A DNA stretch of 64,000 nucleotides from Streptococcus oralis (GCF_016028255.1 NZ_CP065707.1:759001-823000), one strand, 5' to 3'; counted from the first letter of the stretch, positions 53,837 to 63,964 are shown. Made by a program: numbers and translations. The notes: generated from the sequence alone by a model not told the origin.

Positions 53837-53865
53837 TTGCACAATTCTTTGAAGTTTGATATACT
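53837..53865 (+). promoter_or_regulatory. Promoter of fabT-fabH-acpP
   Basis: TTGCAC (53837-53842), 17-bp spacer, TATACT (53860-53865). Confidence 0.8.
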
Positions 53866-53880
53866 TTTTGTGTCAAATGT

Positions 53881-53893
53881 TTTGATTTCGAAA
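53881..53893 (+). promoter_or_regulatory. Candidate FabT operator at the fabT promoter
   Basis: TTTGATTTCGAAA is a near palindrome of the TTTGAN(3)TCAAA type with one mismatch, located just after the expected transcription start. It supports autoregulation of fabT. Confidence 0.55.
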
Positions 53894-53917
53894 GTTTTTT
53901 GAGAAGGAGGGAATACT

Positions 53918-54352
53918 TTGGACTACCAACAAGTGAATGAGTATTTAACATCTATTTTTAATAATGTCCTTGTGATTGAGGAGGTTAGCTTACGAGGTAG
54001 TCGTTTCAAAGACATCTCCATCAAAGAAATGCACACGATTGATGTGATTGGCAAGTTCCCGGAGGCAACACCAAGTAAGGTTTCAAAAGAACTGATGGTA
54101 ACTCTTGGGACAGTGACGACCAGCTTGAATAATCTCGAAAGAAAAGGTTATGTTGAGCGCATTCGTTCTGATCAGGATCGTCGTGTGGTCTATCTGCATT
54201 TGACAAAGAAAGGTCGTTTGGTTCACCGCCTTCATAAACGTTTCCACAAGGCCATGGTCGAAAAAATTATCGATGGTATGAGTTCTGAAGAAATAGAAGT
54301 GATGGGCAGGGGCTTGACTAACCTTTATCAATTTTTGGAGGATTTGAAATAA
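53918..54352 (+). CDS. fabT: MarR-family regulator FabT
   Basis: A 144-residue winged-helix repressor of the fatty acid synthesis genes; long-chain acyl-ACP strengthens DNA binding (established). The wing region reads [40 protein letters not shown] when read as overlapping shorter motifs. Translation begins at TTG, ten bases after GGAGG; no ATG fits the family start. Its last base pair overlaps the fabH ATG (TAATG). Confidence 0.96.
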   Translation: MDYQQVNEYLTSIFNNVLVIEEVSLRGSRFKDISIKEMHTIDVIGKFPEATPSKVSKELMVTLGTVTTSLNNLERKGYVERIRSDQDRRVVYLHLTKKGRLVHRLHKRFHKAMVEKIIDGMSSEEIEVMGRGLTNLYQFLEDLK

Positions 54353-55326
54353 TGGCTTTTGCAAAAATAAGCCAGGTTGCTCATTATGTTCCAGAGCAAG
54401 TGGTCACTAATCAGGACTTGGCTCAAATTATGGATACAAGCGATGAGTGGATTTCAAGTCGGACAGGAATTAAACAGAGACATATTTCAAAAACGGAGTC
54501 AACGAGTGATTTGGCGACAAAAGTTGCTAAGAGTTTGCTGGCTAAAGGGAGCTTAACAGCGGATCAGATTGATTTTATCATTGTAGCGACGATTACTCCT
54601 GATTCGATGATGCCTTCTACGGCAGCTCGGGTTCAGGCAAATATCGGAGCGCATAGAGCTTTCGCCTTTGATTTGACAGCAGCTTGCAGTGGCTTTGTAT
54701 TCGCTCTCTCAACTGCAGAAAAGTTTTTAAGTTCTGGACAGTTCAAAAAAGGGATTGTTATCGGGGCTGAGACCTTATCCAAGACAGTTGATTGGTCAGA
54801 TCGTTCGACAGCCGTTCTCTTTGGGGATGGTGCTGGTGGGGTTCTCTTGGAAGCGAGCGAAACACGGCACTTCCTTGTGGAAAGTCTCTATACAGATGGC
54901 TCTCGGAGCGAGTGTTTGACCTATGGTCAAACGGCTTTGGCTTCTCCTTTCTCAGATCAAGAAGCAGTTCCTGCTTTTTTGAAGATGGATGGACGAGCAG
55001 TTTTTGATTTTGCAAATCGAGATGTTGCTAGATCGATCAAAGAAACCATTGAAAATGGTCCAATCGCAGCATCGGAATTGGATTATCTCTTGCTTCATCA
55101 GGCAAATATCCGCATTTTGGATAAGATGGCTAAGAAGATCGGTGTAGATCGAGACAAGCTTCCTGCCAATATGATGGAGTATGGAAATACCAGTGCAGCA
55201 AGTATCCCGATTTTGCTCTCAGAGTGTGTGGAGAATGGCATGATTCGTTTAGATGGCAGCCAGAAGATTCTCCTATCAGGCTTCGGCGGAGGTTTGACAT
55301 GGGGCACACTCATTCTTACAATCTAG
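54352..55326 (+). CDS. fabH: 3-oxoacyl-ACP synthase III FabH
   Basis: A 324-residue condensing enzyme that joins acetyl-CoA and malonyl-ACP to start fatty acid chains. The active-site cysteine is C112 in DLTAACSGF, with the histidine in [11 protein letters not shown] and the asparagine in [10 protein letters not shown]. It overlaps fabT by one base, so it is translationally coupled to its own repressor. Confidence 0.98.
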   Translation: MAFAKISQVAHYVPEQVVTNQDLAQIMDTSDEWISSRTGIKQRHISKTESTSDLATKVAKSLLAKGSLTADQIDFIIVATITPDSMMPSTAARVQANIGAHRAFAFDLTAACSGFVFALSTAEKFLSSGQFKKGIVIGAETLSKTVDWSDRSTAVLFGDGAGGVLLEASETRHFLVESLYTDGSRSECLTYGQTALASPFSDQEAVPAFLKMDGRAVFDFANRDVARSIKETIENGPIAASELDYLLLHQANIRILDKMAKKIGVDRDKLPANMMEYGNTSAASIPILLSECVENGMIRLDGSQKILLSGFGGGLTWGTLILTI

Positions 55327-55383
55327 GTAATCATGTGGTAAACACATAGTTATAAATTTTTTATATTTTAAAGGAGTCCTATC

Positions 55384-55608
55384 ATGGCAGTATTTGAAAA
55401 AGTACAAGAAATTATCGTTGAAGAACTTGGGAAAGACGCATCAGAAGTAACACTTGAATCTACTTTTGATGATTTGGATGCAGATTCATTGGACTTGTTC
55501 CAAGTAATCTCTGAAATCGAAGATGCTTTCGATATCCAAATCGAAGCAGAAGATAACTTGAAAACAGTTGGTGACTTGGTTGCCTACGTTGAAGAGCAAA
55601 CAAAATAA
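55384..55608 (+). CDS. acpP: Acyl carrier protein
   Basis: A 74-residue acidic carrier. The phosphopantetheine attachment serine is S35 in DADSLDLFQ. It carries growing acyl chains for the enzymes that follow. A small ATGTG/CACAT hairpin (about 55333-55347) lies between fabH and acpP. A 5-bp GGGAG/CTCCC hairpin (55633-55647) follows the gene and may act as a weak terminator before the fabK promoter region. Confidence 0.97.
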   Translation: MAVFEKVQEIIVEELGKDASEVTLESTFDDLDADSLDLFQVISEIEDAFDIQIEAEDNLKTVGDLVAYVEEQTK

Positions 55609-55657
55609 TTAACATATTACTAGAAGGAGTAGGGGAGACCCGCTCCCTCTTGTTTAG

Positions 55658-55700
55658 GTAATAGTTTGAGACTCAAATGATAAACTCATCGAACTATTAC
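55658..55700 (+). promoter_or_regulatory. FabT operator within a larger dyad upstream of fabK
   Basis: TTTGAGACTCAAA (55665-55677) is a perfect palindrome matching the FabT box. It is enclosed by GTAATAGTT (55658-55666) and AACTATTAC (55692-55700), a perfect 9-bp inverted repeat. This is the expected second control point of the cluster, governing fabK to accA. Confidence 0.82.
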
Positions 55701-55725
55701 GTAAGCAAGGAATGATGGAGGCACT

Positions 55726-56700
55726 ATGAAAACACGTATTACAGAATTATTGAACATTGATTATCCTATTTTTCAAGGAGGAATGGCCTGGGTTGCGGAT
55801 GGTGACTTGGCTGGTGCAGTATCAAAAGCTGGTGGTCTAGGGATCATCGGTGGTGGGAATGCACCTAAAGAGGTCGTAAAGGCTAATATCGATAAAATCA
55901 AATCACTTACGGACAAACCTTTTGGTGTCAACATCATGCTTTTGTCCCCTTTTGTAGAAGACATCGTTGATCTCGTGATTGAAGAAGGGGTCAAGGTGGT
56001 TACAACTGGTGCAGGAAACCCAAGTAAATACATGACTCGTTTCCATGATGCAGGAATTACAGTTATTCCTGTTGTTCCAAGTGTTGCTCTGGCAAAACGT
56101 ATGGAAAAAATTGGTGCAGATGCAGTTATTGCAGAAGGAATGGAAGCCGGTGGACATATTGGTAAATTAACAACTATGACCTTGGTTCGTCAGGTTGCTG
56201 CGGCTGTTTCGATTCCAGTTATCGCAGCTGGAGGAATTGCGGACGGTGAAGGTGTTGCTGCAGGCTTTATGCTTGGTGCTGAGGCCGTTCAAGTTGGTAC
56301 ACGTTTCGTAGTAGCTAAGGAATCTAACGCCCATCCAAAATACAAGGAAAAAATCTTAAAAGCGCGTGATATCGATACGACTATTTCAGCTCAACACTTT
56401 GGACATGCTGTTCGTGCCATTAAAAATCAGTTGACACGTGACTTTGAGCAGGCTGAAAAAGATGCCTTTAAACAAGAAAATCCAGATTTAGAAATCTTTG
56501 AACAAATGGGAGCTGGTGCGCTTGCTAAAGCCGTTGTTCATGGAGATGTAGAAGGTGGATCTGTCATGGCAGGTCAGATCGCTGGTTTGGTATCTAAAGA
56601 GGAAACTGTCGAAGAAATCCTAAAAGATCTATACTATGGCGCAGCCAAAAAAATTCAAGAAGAAGCCTCTCGTTGGGCAGGAGTTGTAAGAAATGACTAA
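55726..56700 (+). CDS. fabK: Enoyl-ACP reductase II FabK
   Basis: A 324-residue FMN-dependent reductase for the last step of each elongation cycle. It has the family start NIDYPIFQGGMAWVADG, the flavin loop EAGGHIGKLTTM and IAAGGIADGEG. FabK replaces FabI in streptococci, which makes them insensitive to triclosan (established). It overlaps fabD by eight bases. Confidence 0.97.
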   Translation: MKTRITELLNIDYPIFQGGMAWVADGDLAGAVSKAGGLGIIGGGNAPKEVVKANIDKIKSLTDKPFGVNIMLLSPFVEDIVDLVIEEGVKVVTTGAGNPSKYMTRFHDAGITVIPVVPSVALAKRMEKIGADAVIAEGMEAGGHIGKLTTMTLVRQVAAAVSIPVIAAGGIADGEGVAAGFMLGAEAVQVGTRFVVAKESNAHPKYKEKILKARDIDTTISAQHFGHAVRAIKNQLTRDFEQAEKDAFKQENPDLEIFEQMGAGALAKAVVHGDVEGGSVMAGQIAGLVSKEETVEEILKDLYYGAAKKIQEEASRWAGVVRND

Positions 56701-57613
56701 AACAGCCTTTCTATTTGCGGGTCAAGGTGCTCAGTATCTAGGGATGGGACGTGATCTCTATGATAGCTACCCTATCGTCAAGGAAACAATTGACCAAGCC
56801 AGTCAGGTTTTGGGTTATGACCTTCGTGACTTGATTGATAAGGAAGAAACTAAGTTAAACCAGACTCGCTATACGCAGCCAGCTATTTTAGCGACTTCGG
56901 TTGCTATTTACCGACTATTGAAAGAAAAGAGCTACCAGCCAGATATGGTAGCAGGATTGTCCCTCGGAGAATATTCTGCTCTTGTAGCAAGTGGTGCCTT
57001 GGACTTTGAGGATGCAGTTGCCTTAGTTGCTAAGCGTGGTGCTTATATGGAAGAGGCTGCACCTGCAGGTTCTGGAAAGATGGTTGCAGTCCTTAATACT
57101 CCAGTTGAAGTGATTGAGGAAGCTTGTGAAGCAGCCTCTAAAGTTGGAGTAGTGACTCCAGCTAACTACAATACCCCAAGCCAAATCGTTATCGGTGGTG
57201 AGGCGGCTGCGGTTGACCGCGCGGTTCAACTCTTGCAAGAAGCAGGAGCAAAACGATTGATTCCTTTAAATGTATCTGGTCCTTTCCATACAGCCCTTCT
57301 TGAGCCAGCCAGTCAGCAACTAGCTGGAGCTCTTGAGGGAGTGAGTTTCTCTGATTTTACTTGCCCACTAGTTGGCAATACGGAAGCTGCTGTTATGGAA
57401 AAAGATCGAATCAAAGAGCTCTTGACGCGTCAGGTGAAGGAACCTGTTCGTTTCTATGAGAGTATCGCAGTGATGCAGAATGCTGGCGTGACCAATTTTA
57501 TTGAAATTGGTCCTGGGAAAGTCCTATCAGGCTTTGTCAAAAAAATCGATAAAACAGCTAAGCTAGCTAACGTTGAAGACCAAGCAAGTTTGGATGCTTT
57601 GCTGGGAAACTAG
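56693..57613 (+). CDS. fabD: Malonyl-CoA:ACP transacylase FabD
   Basis: A 306-residue acyltransferase that loads malonyl groups onto ACP. The start has FLFAGQGAQYLGMG and the catalytic serine is S90 in AGLSLGEYSAL; the partner histidine is in SGPFHTALLEPA. It overlaps fabK. Confidence 0.97.
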   Translation: MTKTAFLFAGQGAQYLGMGRDLYDSYPIVKETIDQASQVLGYDLRDLIDKEETKLNQTRYTQPAILATSVAIYRLLKEKSYQPDMVAGLSLGEYSALVASGALDFEDAVALVAKRGAYMEEAAPAGSGKMVAVLNTPVEVIEEACEAASKVGVVTPANYNTPSQIVIGGEAAAVDRAVQLLQEAGAKRLIPLNVSGPFHTALLEPASQQLAGALEGVSFSDFTCPLVGNTEAAVMEKDRIKELLTRQVKEPVRFYESIAVMQNAGVTNFIEIGPGKVLSGFVKKIDKTAKLANVEDQASLDALLGN

Positions 57614-57656
57614 TAATCCCTTCTCCCACAAATACAACAGGAAACAGGAGAACAGA

Positions 57657-58388
57657 ATGCAACTAAAAAATAAAAATATCTTTGTCACAGGTTCAAGTCG
57701 GGGTATCGGGCTTGCCATTGCTCACAAATTTGCCCAACTAGGCGCTAATGTAGTCTTGAATAGTCGCGGAGCAATCTCAGAAGAATTGCTAGCTGAGTTT
57801 TCAAACTACGGTGTCAAAGTGGTACCGATCTCGGGTGATGTTTCAGACTTTGCAGATGCGAAACGTATGGTAGATCAAGCAATCGCAGAACTTGGTTCGG
57901 TTGATGTCTTGGTAAATAATGCTGGCATTACCCAGGATACGCTCATGCTCAAGATGACCGAAGAAGACTTTGAAAAAGTGCTTAAGATCAATTTGACAGG
58001 TGCCTTTAACATGACGCAAGTAGTCTTGAAACAGATGATCAAGGCGCGTGAAGGTGCGATTATCAATATGTCGAGTGTGGTCGGTTTGATGGGAAATATC
58101 GGTCAAGCAAACTATGCAGCTTCTAAAGCAGGTTTGATTGGTTTTACCAAGTCAGTAGCACGTGAAGTTGCCAATCGCAATGTGCGTGTAAATGCTCTTG
58201 CGCCCGGAATGATCGAGTCAGATATGACTGCCGTTTTGTCTGATAAGGTCAAGGAAGCAACACTTGCGCAAATCCCTATGAAACAGTTTGGTCAGGCGGA
58301 CCATATCGCGGATGCCACTGTCTTCTTAGCTGGACAAGATTATTTGACTGGACAAGTTCTCGCTGTTGATGGCGGACTTAGTATGTAA
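57657..58388 (+). CDS. fabG: 3-oxoacyl-ACP reductase FabG
   Basis: A 243-residue short-chain dehydrogenase that reduces 3-oxoacyl-ACP with NADPH. It shows TGSSRGIGLAIA, NNAG, the catalytic serine in NMSSVVG and YAASKAG. The start at 57657 gives the usual FabG length and has AGGAG upstream; the longer reading frame from 57573 overlaps fabD and is not used. Confidence 0.97.
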   Translation: MQLKNKNIFVTGSSRGIGLAIAHKFAQLGANVVLNSRGAISEELLAEFSNYGVKVVPISGDVSDFADAKRMVDQAIAELGSVDVLVNNAGITQDTLMLKMTEEDFEKVLKINLTGAFNMTQVVLKQMIKAREGAIINMSSVVGLMGNIGQANYAASKAGLIGFTKSVAREVANRNVRVNALAPGMIESDMTAVLSDKVKEATLAQIPMKQFGQADHIADATVFLAGQDYLTGQVLAVDGGLSM

Positions 58389-58417
58389 AAAAATAAGGAA
58401 AGATATAGGTAAGACAG

Positions 58418-59653
58418 ATGAAACTAAATCGAGTTGTAGTAACAGGTTACGGATTGACCTCTCCTATCGGAAATACTCCAGAAGAATTTTGGAACAGTTT
58501 GCAAACTGGGAAGATTGGAATTGGAGAAATCACTAAATTTGACCACAGCGAATTTGCTGTGCACAATGCGGCAGAAGTTCAAGATTTCCCATTTGATAAA
58601 TACTTTGTCAAAAAAGATACCAACCGTTTTGACAACTATTCTTTGTATGCCTTGTATGCAGCTCAAGAAGCGGTGACAAATGCCAATCTTGATGTAGAAG
58701 CAATCGATAAAGATCGCTTTGGTGTTATCGTGGCTTCTGGTATTGGGGGAATTAAAGAAATCGAAGATCAGGTTATTCGTCTTCATGAAAAAGGTCCAAA
58801 ACGCGTTAAACCAATGACACTTCCAAAAGCCTTGCCAAATATGGCTTCAGGAAATGTTGCCATGCGTTTCGGAGCAAACGGTATCTGTAAATCAATCAAT
58901 ACAGCCTGTGCCTCATCAAACGATGCCATCGGAGATGCCTTCCGTTCCATCAAGTTTGGTTTCCAAGATGTCATGCTAGTTGGTGGCTCAGAATCATCAA
59001 TCACTCCATTTGCTATCGCTGGTTTCCAAGCGTTGACTGCCCTATCAACTACAGAAGATCCAACTCGTGCTTCTATTCCATTTGACAAAGACCGTAATGG
59101 TTTTGTGATGGGAGAAGGTTCTGGTATGTTGGTGCTTGAAAGCCTTGAACATGCTGAAAAACGTGGTGCAACTATCTTAGCTGAAGTAGTTGGTTATGGT
59201 AATACCTGTGATGCTTACCACATGACTTCACCTCATCCAGAAGGTCAAGGTGCCATCAAGGCAATTAAATTGGCTTTGGAAGAGGCAGAGATTTCTCCAG
59301 AGCAAGTGGCTTATGTCAATGCCCACGGAACTTCAACTCCTGCTAATGAAAAAGGAGAAAGTGGTGCGATCGTAGCTGTCCTTGGTAAAGAAGTACCTGT
59401 ATCTTCAACCAAGTCCTTTACAGGACACTTGCTTGGTGCTGCAGGGGCAGTAGAAGCCATCGCTACAATTGAAGCCATGCGTCATAACTTCGTGCCAAAA
59501 ACAGCTGGAACAAGTGAATTGTCAGACTATATCGAAGCGAATGTAGTTTATGGACAAGGCTTGGAGCAAGAAATCCCTTATGCTATTTCAAATACTTTTG
59601 GTTTTGGTGGACACAATGCGGTTCTTGCTTTTAAACGTTGGGAGAATAAATAA
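58418..59653 (+). CDS. fabF: 3-oxoacyl-ACP synthase II FabF
   Basis: A 411-residue elongating condensing enzyme. Active-site C164 lies in NTACASSNDAIG, with the two histidines in VNAHGTSTPANE and FTGHLLGAAG. As streptococci lack FabB, FabF elongates both saturated and unsaturated chains (established). It is two bases from accB. Confidence 0.98.
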   Translation: MKLNRVVVTGYGLTSPIGNTPEEFWNSLQTGKIGIGEITKFDHSEFAVHNAAEVQDFPFDKYFVKKDTNRFDNYSLYALYAAQEAVTNANLDVEAIDKDRFGVIVASGIGGIKEIEDQVIRLHEKGPKRVKPMTLPKALPNMASGNVAMRFGANGICKSINTACASSNDAIGDAFRSIKFGFQDVMLVGGSESSITPFAIAGFQALTALSTTEDPTRASIPFDKDRNGFVMGEGSGMLVLESLEHAEKRGATILAEVVGYGNTCDAYHMTSPHPEGQGAIKAIKLALEEAEISPEQVAYVNAHGTSTPANEKGESGAIVAVLGKEVPVSSTKSFTGHLLGAAGAVEAIATIEAMRHNFVPKTAGTSELSDYIEANVVYGQGLEQEIPYAISNTFGFGGHNAVLAFKRWENK

Positions 59654-59655
59654 TT

Positions 59656-60144
59656 ATGAATTTAAATGAGATCAAGGACTTGATGGCTCAATTCGACCAA
59701 TCAAGTTTGAGAGAATTTTCTTATAAAAACGGAGCGGACGAATTGCAGTTCAGTAAGAATGAAGCAAGAATGGCTTCTGAAGCTCCAGCTCAAGTTGTTC
59801 CAGCACCAACTGCAGTAGCGGCAAGTCCAGTAGTTTCTGCCCCTTCAACTCCAGTAGAGAGTTCTGTGGAAGAAGCTCCAGTACCAGCTGAAACGACGGT
59901 TGCTCCGGAGGGGGATGTCGTTGAGAGCCCACTTGTAGGGGTGGCTTACTTGGCTGCTGGACCAGATAAATCTGCCTTCGTCACAGTTGGAGACAGTGTT
60001 AAAAAAGGCCAGACTTTGGTGATCATCGAAGCCATGAAGGTCATGAATGAGATTCCTGCACCTAAGGATGGTGTGGTGACAGAAATTCTCGTTTCAAATG
60101 AAGAAATGGTTGAGTTCGGTAAAGGATTGGTACGTATCAAATGA
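59656..60144 (+). CDS. accB: Biotin carboxyl carrier protein of acetyl-CoA carboxylase
   Basis: A 162-residue protein with an N-terminal FTYK-like helix region, a Pro/Ala/Val-rich flexible linker (about 38-85) and the C-terminal biotinyl domain. Biotin is attached to K128 in [10 protein letters not shown]. It overlaps fabZ by four bases. Confidence 0.97.
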   Translation: MNLNEIKDLMAQFDQSSLREFSYKNGADELQFSKNEARMASEAPAQVVPAPTAVAASPVVSAPSTPVESSVEEAPVPAETTVAPEGDVVESPLVGVAYLAAGPDKSAFVTVGDSVKKGQTLVIIEAMKVMNEIPAPKDGVVTEILVSNEEMVEFGKGLVRIK

Positions 60145-60563
60145 TCGATATTCAAGGAATCAAAGAAGCTCTACCCCATCGCTACCCCATGCTCCTAGTG
60201 GATCGTGTCTTGGAAGTGAGCGAGGATACCATTGTTGCCATTAAAAATGTGACCATCAACGAACCTTTCTTTAATGGTCATTTTCCTCAATACCCAGTCA
60301 TGCCTGGTGTCCTTATCATGGAGGCCTTGGCCCAGACTGCTGGTGTCTTGGAATTGTCCAAACCTGAAAATAAAGGGAAACTGGTCTTCTATGCTGGCAT
60401 GGACAAGGTTAAGTTCAAGAAGCAAGTTGTACCAGGTGACCAATTAGTCATGACGGCTACTTTTGTCAAACGTCGTGGTACGATTGCTGTGGTTGAAGCA
60501 AAGGCTGAAGTAGATGGTAAGCTTGCAGCGAGTGGTACTCTTACCTTTGCAATTGGAAACTAA
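60141..60563 (+). CDS. fabZ: 3-hydroxyacyl-ACP dehydratase FabZ
   Basis: A 140-residue hot-dog-fold dehydratase with [15 protein letters not shown], the catalytic histidine in [21 protein letters not shown] read in two parts, and [14 protein letters not shown]. It supplies trans-2-enoyl-ACP to FabK and FabM. It overlaps accB and is 11 bases from accC. Confidence 0.97.
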   Translation: MIDIQGIKEALPHRYPMLLVDRVLEVSEDTIVAIKNVTINEPFFNGHFPQYPVMPGVLIMEALAQTAGVLELSKPENKGKLVFYAGMDKVKFKKQVVPGDQLVMTATFVKRRGTIAVVEAKAEVDGKLAASGTLTFAIGN

Positions 60564-60574
60564 GGAGGTTCTCC

Positions 60575-61942
60575 ATGTTTCGTAAAATTTTGATTGCCAA
60601 CCGTGGTGAGATTGCGGTTCGCATTATTCGAGCTGCGCGTGAATTGGGCATTGCAACCGTAGCAGTTTATTCAACTGCTGATAAGGAAGCCCTTCACACA
60701 CTCCTAGCGGATGAAGCTATCTGTATCGGACCTGGTAAGGCGACAGAGTCTTATCTCAATATCAACGCTATTTTATCTGCTGCAGTCTTGACTGAAGCAG
60801 AAGCCATCCACCCAGGTTTTGGTTTTCTTAGCGAAAACTCCAAGTTTGCCACGATGTGTGATGAAGTGGGGATTAAGTTTATCGGCCCTTCTGGCGCTGT
60901 AATGGATACCATGGGAGATAAGATCAATGCGCGTGAGCAAATGATCAAGGCTGGGGTTCCAGTTATCCCAGGATCTGATGGTGAAGTTCACACGGCTGAA
61001 GAAGCCCTTGCAGTTGCAGAAAAAATTGGTTATCCAGTCATGCTAAAAGCATCGGCAGGTGGTGGTGGAAAAGGGATTCGTAAGGTTGAAAAGGCAGAAG
61101 ACTTGGTCGCAGCCTTTGAAACAGCATCCAGTGAAGCTAAGGCCAATTTTGGAAATGGCGCAATGTATCTTGAGCGTGTGATTTATCCAGCTCGTCATAT
61201 CGAAGTTCAGATCCTTGCGGATCAAGAGGGGCATGTTGTCCATCTAGGAGAACGGGACTGTTCACTCCAACGGAATAACCAAAAGGTCTTAGAAGAAAGT
61301 CCGTCCATTGCGATTGGCAAAACACTTCGTAATGAAATTGGTGCTGCGGCCGTTCGTGCAGCAGAGTCTGTAGGCTATGAAAATGCAGGGACGATTGAAT
61401 TTCTTCTCGATGAAGCGAGTGGCAATTTCTACTTCATGGAAATGAATACTCGTGTGCAAGTGGAACACCCAGTCACAGAGTTTGTTTCAGGTGTTGATAT
61501 CGTGAAGGAACAGATTCGCATTGCTGCCGGGCAACCTTTACCTTTCAAACAAGAAGATATCGTCCTACGAGGTCATGCTATCGAGTGCAGGATCAATGCG
61601 GAAAATCCAGCATTTAACTTTGCTCCAAGCCCAGGTAAAATTACCAATCTTTATCTACCAAGTGGTGGAGTTGGCTTGCGCGTGGACTCAGCAGTTTATC
61701 CAGGCTATACCATTCCTCCTTACTATGATAGTATGATTGCCAAAATCATTGTTCATGGGGAGAATCGTTTTGATGCCTTGATGAAGATGCAACGGGCACT
61801 TTATGAACTTGATATTGAAGGAGTGCAAACCAATGCAGACTTCCAGTTGGATCTGATTTCAGACCGCCGAGTTATCGCTGGTGACTACGATACTTCCTTC
61901 TTGATGGAAACTTTCTTGCCAAAATACCAAGAAAAAGAATAG
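60575..61942 (+). CDS. accC: Biotin carboxylase subunit of acetyl-CoA carboxylase
   Basis: A 455-residue ATP-grasp enzyme that carboxylates the biotin on AccB. It has KILIANRGEIAVRIIRAA, the glycine loop KASAGGGGKGIRKV, ERDCSLQRNNQKVLEESPS and MEMNTRVQVEHPVTE. GGAGG precedes the start. Confidence 0.98.
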   Translation: MFRKILIANRGEIAVRIIRAARELGIATVAVYSTADKEALHTLLADEAICIGPGKATESYLNINAILSAAVLTEAEAIHPGFGFLSENSKFATMCDEVGIKFIGPSGAVMDTMGDKINAREQMIKAGVPVIPGSDGEVHTAEEALAVAEKIGYPVMLKASAGGGGKGIRKVEKAEDLVAAFETASSEAKANFGNGAMYLERVIYPARHIEVQILADQEGHVVHLGERDCSLQRNNQKVLEESPSIAIGKTLRNEIGAAAVRAAESVGYENAGTIEFLLDEASGNFYFMEMNTRVQVEHPVTEFVSGVDIVKEQIRIAAGQPLPFKQEDIVLRGHAIECRINAENPAFNFAPSPGKITNLYLPSGGVGLRVDSAVYPGYTIPPYYDSMIAKIIVHGENRFDALMKMQRALYELDIEGVQTNADFQLDLISDRRVIAGDYDTSFLMETFLPKYQEKE

Positions 61943-61977
61943 ACTTTCAAAGAGTATGAGAACTAAAAGGGGGAGTT

Positions 61978-62844
61978 ATGGCTCTATTTAGTAAAAAGGA
62001 TAAGTATATTCGGATCAATCCTAACCGTTCCGTAAGGCAGAAACCACAAGCCAAGCCTGAGGTTCCGGATGAACTCTTCTCCCAGTGTCCTGGTTGTAAA
62101 CACACCATTTACCAAAAGGATCTTGGGAGCGAACGAATTTGTCCCCATTGTAGCTATACTTTCCGTATTTCAGCTCAGGAACGCTTGGATTTGACGATTG
62201 ATTCTGGTAGTTTTGTGGAGATGTTTACAGGTATTGAAACTCAAGATCCATTAAACTTTCCTGGCTACCAGAAAAAACTAGCTACTATGCGTGAAAAGAC
62301 AGGTTTGGATGAAGCAGTACTAACTGGTACAGCTAGCATCAAGGGGCAAAAAGTTGCCCTTGGGATCATGGATTCTAACTTTATCATGGCTTCTATGGGA
62401 ACCGTTGTGGGTGAAAAAATCACGCGCTTGTTTGAGTATGCAACGGTAGAAAACTTGCCAGTCGTACTCTTCACAGCTTCTGGTGGAGCCCGTATGCAAG
62501 AAGGAATCATGAGCCTGATGCAGATGGCTAAAATTTCTGCGGCGGTTCAACGTCATTCCAAGGCAGGACTTTTTTACCTAACTATTTTAACCGATCCGAC
62601 AACAGGTGGGGTGACTGCTTCTTTTGCTATGGAGGGTGATATTATCCTAGCGGAGCCACAGAGTTTGGTTGGTTTTGCAGGGCGTCGTGTTATCGAAAAT
62701 ACAGTTCGTGAGACCTTGCCGGATGACTTCCAAAAGGCAGAATTTCTACTTGAACATGGATTTGTTGATGCAATTGTTAAACGGAGAGAATTGCCTGAAA
62801 CAATTGCTAAATTAGTAAGATTGCATGGAGGAAGTCGCGGATGA
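61978..62844 (+). CDS. accD: Acetyl-CoA carboxylase carboxyltransferase beta subunit
   Basis: A 288-residue subunit with an N-terminal zinc ribbon (C37, C40, C55, C58) and a crotonase-like domain with [20 protein letters not shown]. With AccA it moves the carboxyl group from biotin to acetyl-CoA to make malonyl-CoA. It overlaps accA by four bases, consistent with equal production of the two subunits. Confidence 0.98.
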   Translation: MALFSKKDKYIRINPNRSVRQKPQAKPEVPDELFSQCPGCKHTIYQKDLGSERICPHCSYTFRISAQERLDLTIDSGSFVEMFTGIETQDPLNFPGYQKKLATMREKTGLDEAVLTGTASIKGQKVALGIMDSNFIMASMGTVVGEKITRLFEYATVENLPVVLFTASGGARMQEGIMSLMQMAKISAAVQRHSKAGLFYLTILTDPTTGGVTASFAMEGDIILAEPQSLVGFAGRRVIENTVRETLPDDFQKAEFLLEHGFVDAIVKRRELPETIAKLVRLHGGSRG

Positions 62845-63608
62845 ATATTGCAAAAATAGTCAGAGAGGCACGCGAGCAGAGTCGTTTGACTGCACTTGAT
62901 TTTGCCAATGGAATCTTTGACGAGTTTATCGAATTGCATGGAGATCGCTCTTTCCGCGATGATGGTGCGGTCTTTGGTGGAATTGGCTGGTTAGGTGAAC
63001 AAGCAGTAACTGTCGTTGGTATCCAAAAGGGGAAGAGTCTTCATGACAACCTCAAACGGAATTTCGGCCAACCACATCCAGAAGGCTATCGTAAGGCTCT
63101 TCGCCTGATGAAACAGGCAGAAAAGTTTGGTCGTCCAGTTGTGACCTTTATCAATACGGCGGGTGCTTACCCAGGTGTTGGAGCTGAGGAACGTGGACAA
63201 GGTGAAGCAATTGCTCGAAACCTGATGGAAATGAGTGACCTCAAGGTTCCAATCATCGCGATTATTATCGGCGAAGGAGGATCTGGAGGTGCATTAGCAC
63301 TAGCCGTAGCTGACCGTGTCTGGATGTTAGAGAACTCAATCTATGCAGTACTTAGCCCTGAAGGCTTTGCCTCTATCCTTTGGAAGGATGGGAGTCGTGC
63401 CATGGAGGCGGCAGAGTTGATGAAGATCACATCCCACGAACTCCTAGAAATGAGAATCGTAGACAAGGTAATCTCAGAAGCAGGGCTGTCAAGTAAAGAA
63501 CTGCTAGGTTTCGTTAAAAATGAATTGCGTGCAGAACTAGATAGGTTGCAAGAACTACCACTTGACCAACTTATCGAAGAACGTTACCAACGGTTTAGAA
63601 AATACTAA
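62841..63608 (+). CDS. accA: Acetyl-CoA carboxylase carboxyltransferase alpha subunit
   Basis: A 255-residue partner of AccD, with [23 protein letters not shown] and [18 protein letters not shown]. It is shorter at the N-terminus than the E. coli protein, as usual in streptococci. It is the last gene of the fatty acid cluster and is followed by a terminator. Confidence 0.98.
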   Translation: MNIAKIVREAREQSRLTALDFANGIFDEFIELHGDRSFRDDGAVFGGIGWLGEQAVTVVGIQKGKSLHDNLKRNFGQPHPEGYRKALRLMKQAEKFGRPVVTFINTAGAYPGVGAEERGQGEAIARNLMEMSDLKVPIIAIIIGEGGSGGALALAVADRVWMLENSIYAVLSPEGFASILWKDGSRAMEAAELMKITSHELLEMRIVDKVISEAGLSSKELLGFVKNELRAELDRLQELPLDQLIEERYQRFRKY

Positions 63609-63616
63609 GAATGACT

Positions 63617-63645
63617 AAATGAGACTAGAAAGGTCTCATTTTTTA
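63617..63645 (+). terminator. Terminator after accA
   Basis: AAATGAGAC (63617-63625) pairs with GTCTCATTT (63633-63641), followed by T residues. Readthrough would carry the fatty acid transcript into the peptide gene. Confidence 0.88.
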
Positions 63646-63654
63646 TGGAAAAAT

Positions 63655-63721
63655 GCAATTTAGGACGAAAAATTGATAGTTGAGGAGAAGACTAATAAAA
63701 TAGATAAAAAAGAAGTATACT
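63655..63721 (+). promoter_or_regulatory. ComE/BlpR-type promoter of the double-glycine peptide gene
   Basis: Direct repeats GCAATTTAG (63655-63663) and ATAGTTGAG (63676-63684) are separated by exactly 12 bases and fit the CA-x-TT-x-AG pattern of LytTR-type boxes bound by ComE and BlpR, with one mismatch in the second copy. TATACT (63716-63721) follows 31 bases later, with no good -35, as in promoters that depend on such activators. The start codon lies 43 bases after the -10. No RUP-type insertion is present between box and gene. Confidence 0.8.
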
Positions 63722-63763
63722 GTAGATGTGAGCCTACAACAATATTTTAAGAAGGTACTTAAT

Positions 63764-63946
63764 ATGACAGGTACAGAAACATTTACAGTTCTTTCAACTG
63801 AGGACTTAGAGCAAACTTCAGGTAGTGGCATGATTTGGTTGGTTGATGATAGACATTGGGATTCGCCATATGCATATAGTTTAGCGACAGAATGGAGTAC
63901 AATACTGACTCATGCGACTAGACGTGCTTATGGTATTGGCTATTAA
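63764..63946 (+). CDS. briC: BriC-like double-glycine peptide induced with competence
   Basis: A 60-residue peptide with a bacteriocin-type leader (FTVLSTEDLEQTSGS) whose spacing matches the LSxxELxxIxGG consensus, with Gly20-Ser21 at the cleavage site in place of Gly-Gly. The mature part would be about 39 residues, GMIWLVDDRHWD to RRAYGIGY, rich in aromatic residues. Position right after accA and the ComE-type box fit briC of pneumococcus, a competence-induced peptide exported by ComAB that promotes biofilm formation and affects fatty acid synthesis (established for pneumococcus; identity here from memory of context). AAGAAGG precedes the ATG at 63764; a longer frame from 63728 is less likely. 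A bacteriocin is the alternative. Confidence 0.78.
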   Translation: MTGTETFTVLSTEDLEQTSGSGMIWLVDDRHWDSPYAYSLATEWSTILTHATRRAYGIGY

Positions 63947-63964
63947 TAAATTAAAGGTGTAAGT

